Under the pieces are notes generated by a model, which was given only the letters and a program-made list of their open reading frames with translations, did not search any database and was not told where the DNA came from. Shown here piece after piece: positions 18,659-27,269 of a DNA stretch of 64,000 nt. The translations under genes were made by a program, and so were the position numbers. Numbering within the stretch: position 1 is the first letter of the stretch; each line of letters opens with the position of its first letter. Source of the stretch: Saccharopolyspora rhizosphaerae (GTDB taxonomy: Bacteria; Actinomycetota; Actinomycetes; Mycobacteriales; Pseudonocardiaceae). The stretch covers positions 186,001-250,000 of the forward strand of contig NZ_RSAA01000001.1 in the NCBI RefSeq assembly GCF_003931915.1. Direction: 5' to 3'.

Positions 18659-20059
18659 TCAGCGGGGTGTGGTGGCGCGGGGCCAGGGGTGTGCTTGTTC
18701 GTAGGCGTGGGCGGCGCGGAGGATGGTGGCGTCGGCGTGGCGGGGGGCGATGATCTGCAGGCCGATGGGAAGGCCGTCGTCGGTGTGGCCGCAGGGGATG
18801 CTGGCGGCGGGTTGCTGGGTCATGTTGAAGGGGTAGGTGAACGGGGTCCAGCTGGTCCAGCGGTGGCCGTCGGTGGGTGATTCGCGGCCGGCTTCGAAGG
18901 CGGCGATGGGGACGGTGGGCGTCAGCAGCAGGTCGTAGGTCTGGTGGAAGGCGCCGGTGCGTTGGCCGAGCTTCATGCGGGTGTTGGTGGCTTCGAGGTA
19001 GTCCTGGGCGGAGTAGGTGAGGCCTTGGCGGCAGATCTCGGCGAGGCCGGGGTCGAGGAGTGCGCGTTGGTCGTCGGTGAGGTGTTCGGTGGCTTTGGCG
19101 GCGCCGGCGGCCCACAGGACGTGGAAGTCGTCGACGGGGTCGGTGATGCCGGGGTCGGCGTGTTCGACGTGGGCGCCGAGGTCGGCGAAGGTGCGGGCGG
19201 CGTGCTCGAGGGCGCGGCTGACCTGGGGGTCGACGGGGGTGCCGAACCCGAGGTCGCTGCTGACGGCGATGCGCATGCCGGCGACGCCGCCGCCGAGGTG
19301 GTCGAGGAAGGAGTCGGGTGGTGGTGCCAGCACTGACCAGTCGCGCACGTCGGGGCGGGCGAGCACGTCGAGCATGAGGGCGGTGTCGGTGACGGTGGTG
19401 GCCATCGGCCCGGCGTGGGAGAGGGTGCCGAAGGGGCTGGCCGGGTAGAGGGGGATGCGGCCGTAGGTGGGTTTGATGGTGGCGATGCCGCAGAAGGAGG
19501 CGGGGATGCGCACGGATCCGCCGCCGTCGGAGCCCAGGGCCAGTGGGCCCATGCCGGCGGCCACGGCTGCGGCGGCGCCGCCGGAGGAGCCGCCTGCGGT
19601 GCGGGTGGGGTTGTGCGGGTTTCGGGTGGTGCCGTGGCGGGGGCTGTCGGTGACGCCCTTCCAGGCGAGTTCGGGTGTGGTGGTTTTTCCTACCAGCACG
19701 GCGTTTTCGGCGCGCAGGTGGGCGACGGCGGGGGCGTCTTCGGACCAGGGCTGGTCGGGGTCGGTGGTGCGGGAGCCGCGCAGGGTGGGCCAGCCGCGGG
19801 TGAGGAAGAGGTCCTTGATGGAGGTGGGCACGCCGTCGAGGCGGCCGGCGGGTTGGCCGCGGTGCCAACGGTCTTCCGAGGCGCGGGCGGCGTGCAGGGC
19901 GGCGTCGGGGTCGAGCAGGCAGTAGGCGTTGAGGGTTGTGTCGTGGTCGTCGATGCGTTTCAGGACGGCTTGGGTCGCCTCGACCGGGGAGAGGGTTCCG
20001 GCGGCGTAGGCGGCCAGCAGTTCGGTGGCGGGCAGCTCGGCGGGCTCGGTGGTGGCCAT
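18659..20059 (-). CDS. Amidase signature family hydrolase
   Basis: This 466-residue amidase has the Ser-cisSer-Lys triad: K82 in SIKDLF, S158 in GGSSGG and S182 in GSDGGGSVRIP. Such enzymes hydrolyse amides to carboxylates and ammonia; the substrate range is broad. The ATG at 20059 has GGAGA upstream; a longer open frame upstream runs into the next gene and is ignored. It is 29 bases downstream of the D-2-hydroxyacid dehydrogenase on the same strand, so the two form an operon under operator 1. Confidence 0.9.
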   Translation of the reverse strand: MATTEPAELPATELLAAYAAGTLSPVEATQAVLKRIDDHDTTLNAYCLLDPDAALHAARASEDRWHRGQPAGRLDGVPTSIKDLFLTRGWPTLRGSRTTDPDQPWSEDAPAVAHLRAENAVLVGKTTTPELAWKGVTDSPRHGTTRNPHNPTRTAGGSSGGAAAAVAAGMGPLALGSDGGGSVRIPASFCGIATIKPTYGRIPLYPASPFGTLSHAGPMATTVTDTALMLDVLARPDVRDWSVLAPPPDSFLDHLGGGVAGMRIAVSSDLGFGTPVDPQVSRALEHAARTFADLGAHVEHADPGITDPVDDFHVLWAAGAAKATEHLTDDQRALLDPGLAEICRQGLTYSAQDYLEATNTRMKLGQRTGAFHQTYDLLLTPTVPIAAFEAGRESPTDGHRWTSWTPFTYPFNMTQQPAASIPCGHTDDGLPIGLQIIAPRHADATILRAAHAYEQAHPWPRATTPR

Positions 20060-20088
20060 GGCGTCTCCGTGGTGTGGCGAACTGCGGG

Positions 20089-21057
20089 TCAGCTGCTGGG
20101 GTAGCCGCGGTGCTTGTCGACGAGGTTGTGCAGGTCGGTTCCTCCGGTGAAGGCGCGCAGGTTTCTCAGGAACAGCGCGACGAGTTCGTCGGTCCAGCCG
20201 ACGGTGTCGCCGGACATGTGGGGGGAGATGAGGACGTGGGGCATCTCCCAGAGGGGTGAGTCGGTGGGCAGGGGTTCGGTGTCGAAGACGTCGAGGGCGG
20301 CGCCGGCGATCTGGTGCTGTCGCAGGGCTTCGACGAGGGCGGGTTGGTCGACGTGTTCGCCGCGGCCGACGTTGATCAGGCGTGCGGTGGGGCGCATCGC
20401 GGTGAGGACGTCGGTGTTGATGAGTCCGTGGGTTTGGGGGGTCAGGGGTGCGGCGACGACGAGGTAGTCGTAGTCGCCTGCGATGCGGGCGAGGTCGTCG
20501 GAGGCGTGGATGTCGCCGAAGTCGGGATCGCCGGTGCGGGCGGTGCGGCCGGCGCCGGCGACGTCGAGTCCGGCGGCGGTGAGCTGGCGGGCGATGGCGC
20601 GGCCGATGGGTCCGGTTCCCACGACGAGGGCGGTCCTGCCGGTGAGGCGTTCGGTGACGCGGTGCTTCCACTGCTTGGCGTCTTGCAGCCGCAGGGTGGT
20701 GTGCATGTCCTTGGCGAAGGTGAGCACGGTTCCGAGGACGTATTCGGCGATGGGTTGGTCGAACACGCCGCGGGAGTTGGTCAGGGCGACGTCGGAGTCG
20801 CGCAGTTCGGGGAACAGCAGGCGGTCCACTCCGGCGCTGGCGGCGTGGATCCAGCGGAGCTTGTCGGCGTGCGGCCAGGCGTCGGCGATGGCTTGGGAGC
20901 GGAAGGCCCACACGAACAGCGCGTCGGCGCCGGGCAGGGCTTGGGGGAGTTGCTCGCCGGTCGCGTAGCGCAGGTCGGCGTGGTCGGCGATGCGGGCCAT
21001 CTCGTCGGGTGCGTCGCCGTCGTGGAGGACGACGACGGTGGGGCGGGAGTGGATCAT
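20089..21057 (-). CDS. D-2-hydroxyacid dehydrogenase
   Basis: This 322-residue NAD(P)-dependent D-2-hydroxyacid dehydrogenase has the nucleotide motif VVGTGPIGRAIA, the Arg in NVGRGEHVD, the Glu in FDTEPLP and the catalytic His in ISPHMSG. The family reduces 2-oxoacids or oxidises D-2-hydroxyacids. The ATG at 21057 (IHSRPTVVVL) has AAGGT before it; upstream ATG or TTG starts would cross the operator. It heads a two-gene minus-strand operon with the amidase and is divergent from the DUF3830 gene. Confidence 0.88.
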   Translation of the reverse strand: MIHSRPTVVVLHDGDAPDEMARIADHADLRYATGEQLPQALPGADALFVWAFRSQAIADAWPHADKLRWIHAASAGVDRLLFPELRDSDVALTNSRGVFDQPIAEYVLGTVLTFAKDMHTTLRLQDAKQWKHRVTERLTGRTALVVGTGPIGRAIARQLTAAGLDVAGAGRTARTGDPDFGDIHASDDLARIAGDYDYLVVAAPLTPQTHGLINTDVLTAMRPTARLINVGRGEHVDQPALVEALRQHQIAGAALDVFDTEPLPTDSPLWEMPHVLISPHMSGDTVGWTDELVALFLRNLRAFTGGTDLHNLVDKHRGYPSS

Positions 21058-21161
21058 GTGGATGACCTTAGGGCCGGAGGTGGTGCGGGCGTAGGTCTCC
21101 CACGCCGGTAACAAGTGTGTTTCCCCAGTCCTGGGCGAGAAAACGACCCTCGGTGGAAGCA

Positions 21162-21201
21162 TTGACACGCTAAGAAGCGTTCGTAGGATTGTCAACAATC
21201 C
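21162..21201 (+). promoter_or_regulatory. Promoter with GntR operator 1
   Basis: TTGACA (21162-21167), a 16-base spacer and TAGGAT (21184-21189) form a good promoter for the DUF3830 gene. GGATTGT CA ACAATCC (21186-21201) is a perfect palindrome that overlaps the -10 and the start-site region, a classic repressor position. Near-identical cores recur at 22595-22606 and 25795-25808. The divergent dehydrogenase gene starts 105 bases from the -35 and may share this control. Confidence 0.8.
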
Positions 21202-21266
21202 ACGAGCGACGGGCAGGGCCGGTCAGCGGGGAGATCACCCAACACCACTGCGAGGAATGGATCACG

Positions 21267-21761
21267 ATGCCCAGGTACCTGTCGATCACGCTGGAGAAGC
21301 GCGGTGTGTCGTGCGTGGCGGAGCTGCTGGAGAAGGACGCTCCCCGCACCTGCGAGGCGGTGTGGAACGCGCTGCCGCAGGTCGGGCCGGTGCACCACGC
21401 CAAGTACGCCCGCAACGAGGTCTACACGATGGTGCCGCGGTTCGCCGTGGACGAGCCGGGCCAGGAGAACCCGACGGTCACTCCCATTCCGGGTGATGTC
21501 GTGTACTTCTCCTTCCCGGGCGGGATGTTGGACCGGGATTTCAAGCAGGACAAGGGGATTGAGGACCTGCCGGGGGTGATCGACCTGGCGATCTTCTACG
21601 GCCGCAACAACCTGCTGCTCAACGGCGACGTGGGCTGGGTTCCCGGCAACGTCTACGCCACGATCGTGGAGGGCTTGGCCGAGATGGCCGAGGCCTGCAA
21701 CGACGTGTGGCGTTCCGGCAGCGTGGGCGAAACGCTGCGCTACGACCGCATCGAGCGTTAG
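21267..21761 (+). CDS. DUF3830-like protein (cyclophilin-like fold)
   Basis: This 164-residue protein contains the segments CEAVWNALP, HHAKYARNEVYTMVP and GDVVYFSFP, which I recognise from DUF3830, a family with a predicted cyclophilin-like fold and no known reaction. ATG at 21267 follows GAGGAATGG; a TTG at 21189 would place the operator inside the gene. It is 12 bases before the first racemase-like gene. I recall such proteins near amidases and Asp/Glu racemase relatives, which is the case here. A role as a ligand-binding or isomerase-like partner is inference. Confidence 0.65.
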   Translation: MPRYLSITLEKRGVSCVAELLEKDAPRTCEAVWNALPQVGPVHHAKYARNEVYTMVPRFAVDEPGQENPTVTPIPGDVVYFSFPGGMLDRDFKQDKGIEDLPGVIDLAIFYGRNNLLLNGDVGWVPGNVYATIVEGLAEMAEACNDVWRSGSVGETLRYDRIER

Positions 21762-21773
21762 GCGAGGCCGCCG

Positions 21774-22544
21774 ATGGCACCTGAAGACTTCCTCGGCGCG
21801 GTGCCCGGGCCCCGGCCGCAGCGCGGGATCGGGGTGATCGCCCCGTTCGACCTGGCGCTGGATCGTGAGCTGTGGCGGTGGGCTCCGGCTGAGGTCTCGC
21901 TGTACCTGACGCGCACGGCGTTCGTGCCGGTGCCGGTCAGCGTGGAGCAGGCCAACCGGGTCTCCGACGAGGCCTCCGTGCACGCGGCGACCCGTGACCT
22001 GCTGGTGCCCGAGCCGGAGGTGGTGGCTTACGCGTGCACCTCGGGCAGTTTCGTCGACGGTGCCGGTGGGCAGCGGCGGCTGGTGGAGGTCATGCGCGAG
22101 GCCGGTGCGCCGGCGGCGGTGACGACCTCGGGGGCGCTGGTGTCGGCGCTGGAGGTGCTCGGGGTGGGCAGCGTGGCGATCGCGACGCCCTACGTCGTGA
22201 GCATCACCGACCGGTTGGTGTCGTACCTGGGCGAGCACGGCATCGCGGTGGTCTCCAGCGTCGGTCTGGGGCTGGAGGGCCAGATCTGGAAGACCTGCTA
22301 CGCCGATGTGGTGGAGATCGTGCGCGCGGCTGATCGCCCGGAGGCCGAGGCGATGTTCATCTCGTGCACGAACCTGCCCACCTACGACTTGATCGGCCCG
22401 CTGGAGCAGGAGTTGGGCAAGCCGGTGCTCACGGCCAACCAGGTGACCATCTGGGCTGCGTTGCGCGAGATGGGCCTGTCGGCGGTGGGTGCCGAGCAGC
22501 GGTTGATGCAGGCGGTGGACGTGCCGGCTGCGTGCGCCCGCTGA
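21774..22544 (+). CDS. Asp/Glu racemase superfamily protein, maleate isomerase-like
   Basis: This 256-residue protein has two cysteines in the positions used by the superfamily: ACTSGSF near residue 86 and SCTNLPTYD near residue 200. Maleate isomerases and related racemases use such a pair; the second motif (SCTNL) is especially like maleate isomerase and arylmalonate decarboxylase. The gene is 12 bases after the DUF3830 gene and in the same direction as the second homologue. Substrate candidates are small dicarboxylates or alpha-substituted acids. Confidence 0.82.
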   Translation: MAPEDFLGAVPGPRPQRGIGVIAPFDLALDRELWRWAPAEVSLYLTRTAFVPVPVSVEQANRVSDEASVHAATRDLLVPEPEVVAYACTSGSFVDGAGGQRRLVEVMREAGAPAAVTTSGALVSALEVLGVGSVAIATPYVVSITDRLVSYLGEHGIAVVSSVGLGLEGQIWKTCYADVVEIVRAADRPEAEAMFISCTNLPTYDLIGPLEQELGKPVLTANQVTIWAALREMGLSAVGAEQRLMQAVDVPAACAR

Positions 22545-22590
22545 CGTAAAGATGACATCACGGACGTTCTGGTCGCCGTGCACCCTGCGG

Positions 22591-22606
22591 TAACATTGTC
22601 GACAAT
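22591..22606 (+). promoter_or_regulatory. GntR operator 2 with -10-like sequence
   Basis: ATTGTCGACAAT (22595-22606) is a perfect 12-base palindrome and shares ATTGTC.ACAAT with operators 1 and 3. TAACAT at 22591-22596 is a plausible -10; the -35 is weak. It lies 73 bases before the second racemase-like gene, so it would control that gene and the regulator downstream (autoregulation). Confidence 0.75.
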
Positions 22607-22679
22607 CCGACACCCACGGTGGTGGGGTTGCCCAGGGTCGTGGCCGCTGGACGTGACAAGCACAGGATGGAGCTCCCCG

Positions 22680-23414
22680 GTGCCGCACACCGCAGGAATT
22701 CTGTATCCCGGCCACAGCGCCGAAGACGACTACCCGGTCCTGGAGAACCTGCTCGGCGAGGACGTGCGCCTGCCGCTGGTGCACACGTTGATGCGCGAGG
22801 ACGCCCACCGGGTGGACGCGCTGCTGGACGTGGGCTCGGAGCAGGTGCTGGCCGAGGGCGCTCGCGCGCTGGGCGCGGTGGACTCGGTGATCTGGGCGTG
22901 CACCTCCGGCAGTTTCGTGTTCGGCCAGGCCGGGGCGCGCGAGCAGGTCGAGAAGCTGCAGGCGGTGACCGGCGTGCCCACCTCGAGCACCTCGTTCGCG
23001 TTCGTGCACGCCGCGGCGCGGCTGGGGTTGCGGCGGGTCGCGGTGGCCGCGACCTACCCGGCCGATGTGGCTGAGCGCTTCGTGGAGTTCCTGCAGGGGT
23101 ATGACCTGGAGGTGGTGCGGTTGTCCAGCCGGGGCATCGTCACCGCCGCCGAGGTCGGCACGCTCGGTCGGGAGGCGGTGCTGGAGTTCGCCGCGGCCAA
23201 CGACGACGAGCGGGCCGAGGCGGTGCTGATGCCCGACACGGCCCTGCACACCGCCGCGTGGTTGGAGGAGCTCGAACAGCGGGTGGGCAAACCGGTGCTC
23301 ACCGCCAACCAGGTCAGCGCCTGGGAGGCGCTGCGGCTGGCCGGTGCCGACCGGCCGCGTGCGGGGTTGGGAACGCTGTTCGCGGACCAGAACGGGCCGG
23401 TCACCTCGGGGTGA
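22680..23414 (+). CDS. Asp/Glu racemase superfamily protein lacking the second Cys
   Basis: This 244-residue paralogue of the preceding gene keeps the first Cys motif (WACTSGSF). In place of the second (SCTNL) it has PDTALHTAAW, so the second Cys is replaced by Asp. LTANQVSAWEALR near the end matches the family. One-Cys members of the superfamily can act as decarboxylases, or the protein may be a partner subunit of its neighbour. GTG at 22680 has GGATGGAG upstream; an upstream GTG at 22578 would place the operator inside the gene. It is 16 bases before the GntR gene. Confidence 0.8.
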   Translation: MPHTAGILYPGHSAEDDYPVLENLLGEDVRLPLVHTLMREDAHRVDALLDVGSEQVLAEGARALGAVDSVIWACTSGSFVFGQAGAREQVEKLQAVTGVPTSSTSFAFVHAAARLGLRRVAVAATYPADVAERFVEFLQGYDLEVVRLSSRGIVTAAEVGTLGREAVLEFAAANDDERAEAVLMPDTALHTAAWLEELEQRVGKPVLTANQVSAWEALRLAGADRPRAGLGTLFADQNGPVTSG

Positions 23415-23430
23415 CCGCCAGGACGAGGAG

Positions 23431-24135
23431 ATGGTGAGCGCAGTGCTCGGGACCGAGGAGCAGGACCAGCAGCCCGGTGAGTTGGAGCCGGTGCAGCGGA
23501 AGTCGACTGCAGCGATCGTGGCCGATCAGTTGCGCGCGGCGATCATGTACGGGTCGCTTCCTCCGGGCTCACAGCTGGGGGAGGCGGAGTTGGCGGCCCG
23601 GCTGGGGGTCAGCCGGGGGCCGTTGCGGGAGGCGATGCAGCGGCTGGTGGCCGAGGGGTTGTTGCGCAGTGAGCCGCACCGCGGGTTGTTCGTGATGGAT
23701 CTGGACACCGAGGACGTCGCCGACATCTACTTGGCGCGGTTGGCGGTGGAGCGGGCTGCCTGCGAGCAGATCGTGCGTCACCACCGGGTGGAGGCGGTGG
23801 CGGAGTTGACCGCGGCGCAGTCGCGGATGGTGGCCGCGGCCGGCAAGGGTGATGGCATCGAGCTGGCTGATGCCGATCAGGAGTTCCACGAGACGCTGGT
23901 GCGCGTCTCCGGTAGCGCGCGGTTGCAGCGCATGGCGCAGACGTTGCTGGTGGAGAAGCGGATGTGCTTGACGGCGTTGCAGGACAAGTACCACGCCGAC
24001 GTGCAGGCCCTGGTCGATGAGCACAAGGGGCTGGTCGATGCGATCGAGGCCGGGGATGAGGCGTTGTTGCTCTCGCGGCTGGAGGCGCACATGAACGACG
24101 CGATGGAGCGGCTCAACGGCTCGATGGCCCAGTAG
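23431..24135 (+). CDS. GntR-family regulator, FCD type (local regulon repressor)
   Basis: This 234-residue FCD-type GntR protein has a winged helix (about 25-85; QLGEAELAARLGVSRGPLREAMQRLVAEGLL) and an FCD domain with the metal/ligand pattern ADADQEFHETLV and a later DEHKGLVDAI. It is the only regulator gene among three copies of one palindrome and is the likely repressor. ATG at 23431 abuts GAGGAG; GTG at 23434 would give slightly better spacing. The gene ends at a strong terminator. The ligand is probably a substrate or intermediate of the neighbouring enzymes. Confidence 0.88.
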   Translation: MVSAVLGTEEQDQQPGELEPVQRKSTAAIVADQLRAAIMYGSLPPGSQLGEAELAARLGVSRGPLREAMQRLVAEGLLRSEPHRGLFVMDLDTEDVADIYLARLAVERAACEQIVRHHRVEAVAELTAAQSRMVAAAGKGDGIELADADQEFHETLVRVSGSARLQRMAQTLLVEKRMCLTALQDKYHADVQALVDEHKGLVDAIEAGDEALLLSRLEAHMNDAMERLNGSMAQ

Positions 24136-24159
24136 CGCCCCTGGGTGGGTGAAGAAAGA

Positions 24160-24198
24160 AGCAGCGGGGTGCCGGTCGAGGACCGGCACCCCGCTGCT
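24160..24198. terminator. Terminator between gntR and the convergent dehydrogenase
   Basis: An 18-base perfect stem (24160-24177 with 24181-24198) with the loop GAG lies between the two gene ends. An A-rich stretch (GAAGAAAGAA) on the left gives a U-rich tail for transcripts coming from the minus strand. It can serve both directions. Confidence 0.85.
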
Positions 24199-24213
24199 CG
24201 TGCGGTGGGTGGC

Positions 24214-25692
24214 TCAGACGCCGCCGATGGAGACGTACTTGGTCTCCAGGAACTCGTCGATGCCCAGCTTGCCGCCTTCGCGGCCCAGCCCGGAGGCCTT
24301 GACCCCGCCGAAGGGGGCGGCCGGGTTGGACACGATGCCCTGGTTGAGCCCGACCATGCCGGTCTCGAGGGCTTCGCTGACGCGCAGTCCGCGCTGGAGG
24401 TTCTGCGTGAACAGGTAGCTGACCAGGCCGTACTCGGTGTTGTTGGCCTTGGCGATGGCTTCGCGTTCGTCGGTGAAGGTGGTGATCGGGGCGACCGGCC
24501 CGAAGATCTCCTCGGCGGTCATGCGCGCCTGCTCGGGCACGCCGGTGAGCACGGTGGGGGTGTAGAAGTAGCCGTCGCTGCCGTGGCGGTCGCCGCCGGT
24601 GACGACCTGCGCGCCTTGGGCGACCGCGTCGGAGACCAGGTCGGTGACCTTGCCCAGCTGCTTGCCGTCGATGAGCGGACCGACCTGGATCTCGTCGGAG
24701 ACGCCGCGGCCGATGGTCAGCGAGGACATGCGGTCGGCGAGCTTGTCGGCGAAGGCCTGGGCGATGTCGGCGTGGACGTAGAAGCGGTTGGCGGCGGTGC
24801 AGGCTTCGCCGATGTTGCGCATCTTGGCCTGCATGGCGCCGTCGACCGCCGCGTCGAGGTCGGCATCGTCGAAGACCAGGAACGGGGCGTTGCCGCCGAG
24901 TTCGAGGGAGACCTTGAGGACCTGCTCGGCGGATTGTTCGATGAGCTTGCGGCCCACGGCGGTGGAGCCGGTGAACGACAGCTTGCGGGCGCGCGGGTCG
25001 CGGATCATCGGTTCCATCACCGCACCGGCATCGGCGGCGGTGACGACGTTGACCACCCCGTCGGGCAGGCCGGCTTCGCGCAGGATGTCGGCCAGCGCCA
25101 GCATCGACAGCGGTGTCTGGTGGGCGGGTTTGATCACCGAGGTGCAGCCGGCGGCGATGGCGGGGCCGATCTTGCGGGTGCCCATCGCCATGGGGAAGTT
25201 CCACGGGGTGATCAGCAGTGCCGGGCCCACGGGCTGGCGGGTGATCAGGAAGCGTCCGGAGCCGTTGGGCGGCACGGCGTAGTCGCCGCTGATGCGCACG
25301 GCTTCTTCGGCGAACCAGCGGAAGAACTCCGCGGCGTAGGTGACTTCGCCGCGTGCCTCGGGCAGGGGTTTGCCCATCTCCAGGGTCATCAGCAGCGCGA
25401 GGTCTTCGCGGCGTTCGACGATGATCTCGTAGGCGCGGCGCAAGACCTCGCCGCGTTCGCGCGGCGGGTGGGTGGCCCAGTCGGTTTGGGCGTCGTGGGC
25501 GGCGGCCAGCGCGGCCCGGGCGTCGTCGGGGGTGGCGTCGGCGACCTGGCACAGGGTGGTGCCGGTGGCGGGGTCTTCGACGGCGAAGGTGCGTTCGCCG
25601 GTGGCGTCGCGCCACTTGCCCGCGATGAGCAGTTGTTTGGGGGCGGCCTCGACGACGGTCGCCTCGCGGGGGTGCGTTGGGGTGGTGGTCAT
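24214..25692 (-). CDS. Succinate-semialdehyde dehydrogenase-type aldehyde dehydrogenase
   Basis: This 492-residue canonical ALDH has N165 in ITPWNFP, E264 in LELGGN and C298 in GEACTA all present. The closest match in layout is NAD(P)-dependent succinate-semialdehyde dehydrogenase (GabD type). It would oxidise an omega-aldehyde acid, such as the product of the divergent aminotransferase. The ATG at 25692 has AGGAGG upstream; the frame stays open to 25785 without a better start. Operator 3 lies between the two divergent starts. Confidence 0.88.
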   Translation of the reverse strand: MTTTPTHPREATVVEAAPKQLLIAGKWRDATGERTFAVEDPATGTTLCQVADATPDDARAALAAAHDAQTDWATHPPRERGEVLRRAYEIIVERREDLALLMTLEMGKPLPEARGEVTYAAEFFRWFAEEAVRISGDYAVPPNGSGRFLITRQPVGPALLITPWNFPMAMGTRKIGPAIAAGCTSVIKPAHQTPLSMLALADILREAGLPDGVVNVVTAADAGAVMEPMIRDPRARKLSFTGSTAVGRKLIEQSAEQVLKVSLELGGNAPFLVFDDADLDAAVDGAMQAKMRNIGEACTAANRFYVHADIAQAFADKLADRMSSLTIGRGVSDEIQVGPLIDGKQLGKVTDLVSDAVAQGAQVVTGGDRHGSDGYFYTPTVLTGVPEQARMTAEEIFGPVAPITTFTDEREAIAKANNTEYGLVSYLFTQNLQRGLRVSEALETGMVGLNQGIVSNPAAPFGGVKASGLGREGGKLGIDEFLETKYVSIGGV

Positions 25693-25794
25693 CGCTGCGC
25701 GAACCCTCCTGGGTGTCGTCGGTTCTGCTGAATACCAACCTAGACCGCTTCGGTGGTGGACACCGGGCGCTGCTGATGGTTGCATGACTGCCTA

Positions 25795-25808
25795 GATTGT
25801 CAACAATC
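25795..25808. promoter_or_regulatory. GntR operator 3
   Basis: GATTGTCAACAATC is a perfect 14-base palindrome and equals the core of operator 1. TAGATT (25793-25798) overlaps it as a possible -10 for the aminotransferase gene. The site is 27 bases before that start and about 100 bases before the divergent dehydrogenase. Confidence 0.8.
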
Positions 25809-25835
25809 CTACATTCCGCACGCTTGGAGTCGATC

Positions 25836-27092
25836 ATGACGGAGCTCTCCCCGGCGCTCAAGCAGGCGACCCCGGTGCTGGCCGCTCGCGGCGAAGGGGT
25901 CTACCTCTACGACGAAGACGACCGGCGCTACCTGGACTTCACCGCCGGCATCGGCGTCACCAGCACCGGGCACTGCCACCCCCGCGTGGTCGAGGCCGCC
26001 CAGCGGCAGGTGGGCACGCTCATCCACGGCCAGTACACGACGGTCATGCACAAGCCGTTGCTGCAGCTGACCGAACGTCTCGGCGACGTGCTGCCCTCCG
26101 GGCTCGACCGCGTCTTCTACGTCAACTCTGGTAGTGAAGCGGTCGAAGCGTCCGTGCGGTTGGCGCGACACGCAACCGGACGGCCCAACATCATCGCCCT
26201 GGAGGGTGGTTTCCACGGCCGCACCATGGGCGCGGCCGCTCTGACCACCTCCGGGGTGAAGGTGCGCGCCGGGATCGGGCCGATGATGGGCGGGGTCGTC
26301 TTCACGCCCTTCCCCGAGCCCTACCGCTGGCAGTGCTCCACCGAGCAAGCCGTGCAGCGGGCACTGGCGGAGTTCGACCAGCTGCTGCTAACCCAGTCCT
26401 CGCCGCGCGACACCGCCGCGATCATCGTCGAGCCCGTGCTCGGCGAAGGCGGCTACATCCCCGCGCCCCCGCAGTTCCTGGCCGGGCTGCGCGAACGCGC
26501 CGATGCCCACGGCTTCCTGCTCATCGTTGACGAGGTGCAGACCGGCGTGGGGCGCACCGGCAGGTTCTGGGGCCACGACCACGCCGGCATCCGCCCCGAC
26601 GTCCTCATCACCGCCAAGGGCCTGGCCAGCGGCTTCCCCCTCTCGGCCATCGCCGCGAGCGAGGAGCTGATGAGCAAGGCCTGGCCGGGATCGCAAGGCG
26701 GCACCTACGGCGGCAACGCCGTGGCCGCCGCCGCGGCCTTGGCCACCCTCGACGTGGTCGAGCAGGAGGGCCTGGTGGCCAACGCCGCAGAGCAGGGCGC
26801 GCGGCTGGCCGAAGGGCTGCGCAAGGTCGCCGCCGACCACCCCGTCATCGGCGACGTGCGCGGCCTGGGCCTGATGCTGGGCAACGAGTTCACCACCCCG
26901 GAGGGCACCCCGGACGCGGCCACCGCCGCCCGGGCCCACGCGGCCGCGGCCGAGGCCGGGCTGCTGCTGCTGACCTGCGGGCCGGCGGGCAACGTGGTGC
27001 GCATGATCCCGCCGCTGATCGTCACCACCGAGCAGGTCGACGCCGCGATCGAACTGTGGGCCACCGCGGTGCGCTCGGCCGTGGCAAGCTAG
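25836..27092 (+). CDS. Class III aminotransferase, 4-aminobutyrate type
   Basis: This 418-residue PLP enzyme of the class III (omega-amino acid) group has K261 in LITAKGLASG as the Schiff-base Lys, Asp in IVDEVQTGVGRTG and the phosphate-loop NSGSEAVE. Class III members transfer omega-amino groups from 4-aminobutyrate, ornithine, beta-alanine and related compounds. Pairing with a SSADH-like enzyme favours a GABA-type step, but the substrate remains open. ATG at 25836 has GGAG at 7 bases; a TTG at 25797 would place the operator inside the gene. Confidence 0.88.
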   Translation: MTELSPALKQATPVLAARGEGVYLYDEDDRRYLDFTAGIGVTSTGHCHPRVVEAAQRQVGTLIHGQYTTVMHKPLLQLTERLGDVLPSGLDRVFYVNSGSEAVEASVRLARHATGRPNIIALEGGFHGRTMGAAALTTSGVKVRAGIGPMMGGVVFTPFPEPYRWQCSTEQAVQRALAEFDQLLLTQSSPRDTAAIIVEPVLGEGGYIPAPPQFLAGLRERADAHGFLLIVDEVQTGVGRTGRFWGHDHAGIRPDVLITAKGLASGFPLSAIAASEELMSKAWPGSQGGTYGGNAVAAAAALATLDVVEQEGLVANAAEQGARLAEGLRKVAADHPVIGDVRGLGLMLGNEFTTPEGTPDAATAARAHAAAAEAGLLLLTCGPAGNVVRMIPPLIVTTEQVDAAIELWATAVRSAVAS

Positions 27093-27269
27093 AGCGCGCG
27101 CCCTGGTGGTGGGTGTGAGATCTCGCTCGCGCCCACCACCAGCACAAATCCGCCTTCGCGGATTACTGTTCGATAGCGGCGGCCACCTGCGCGACGTGCT
27201 TCTGCAATGCTGCACGCCACACAGCGGCGCGTGCGGGACGCGCCGTCACCAACCGACGCAGGTGTGAGC

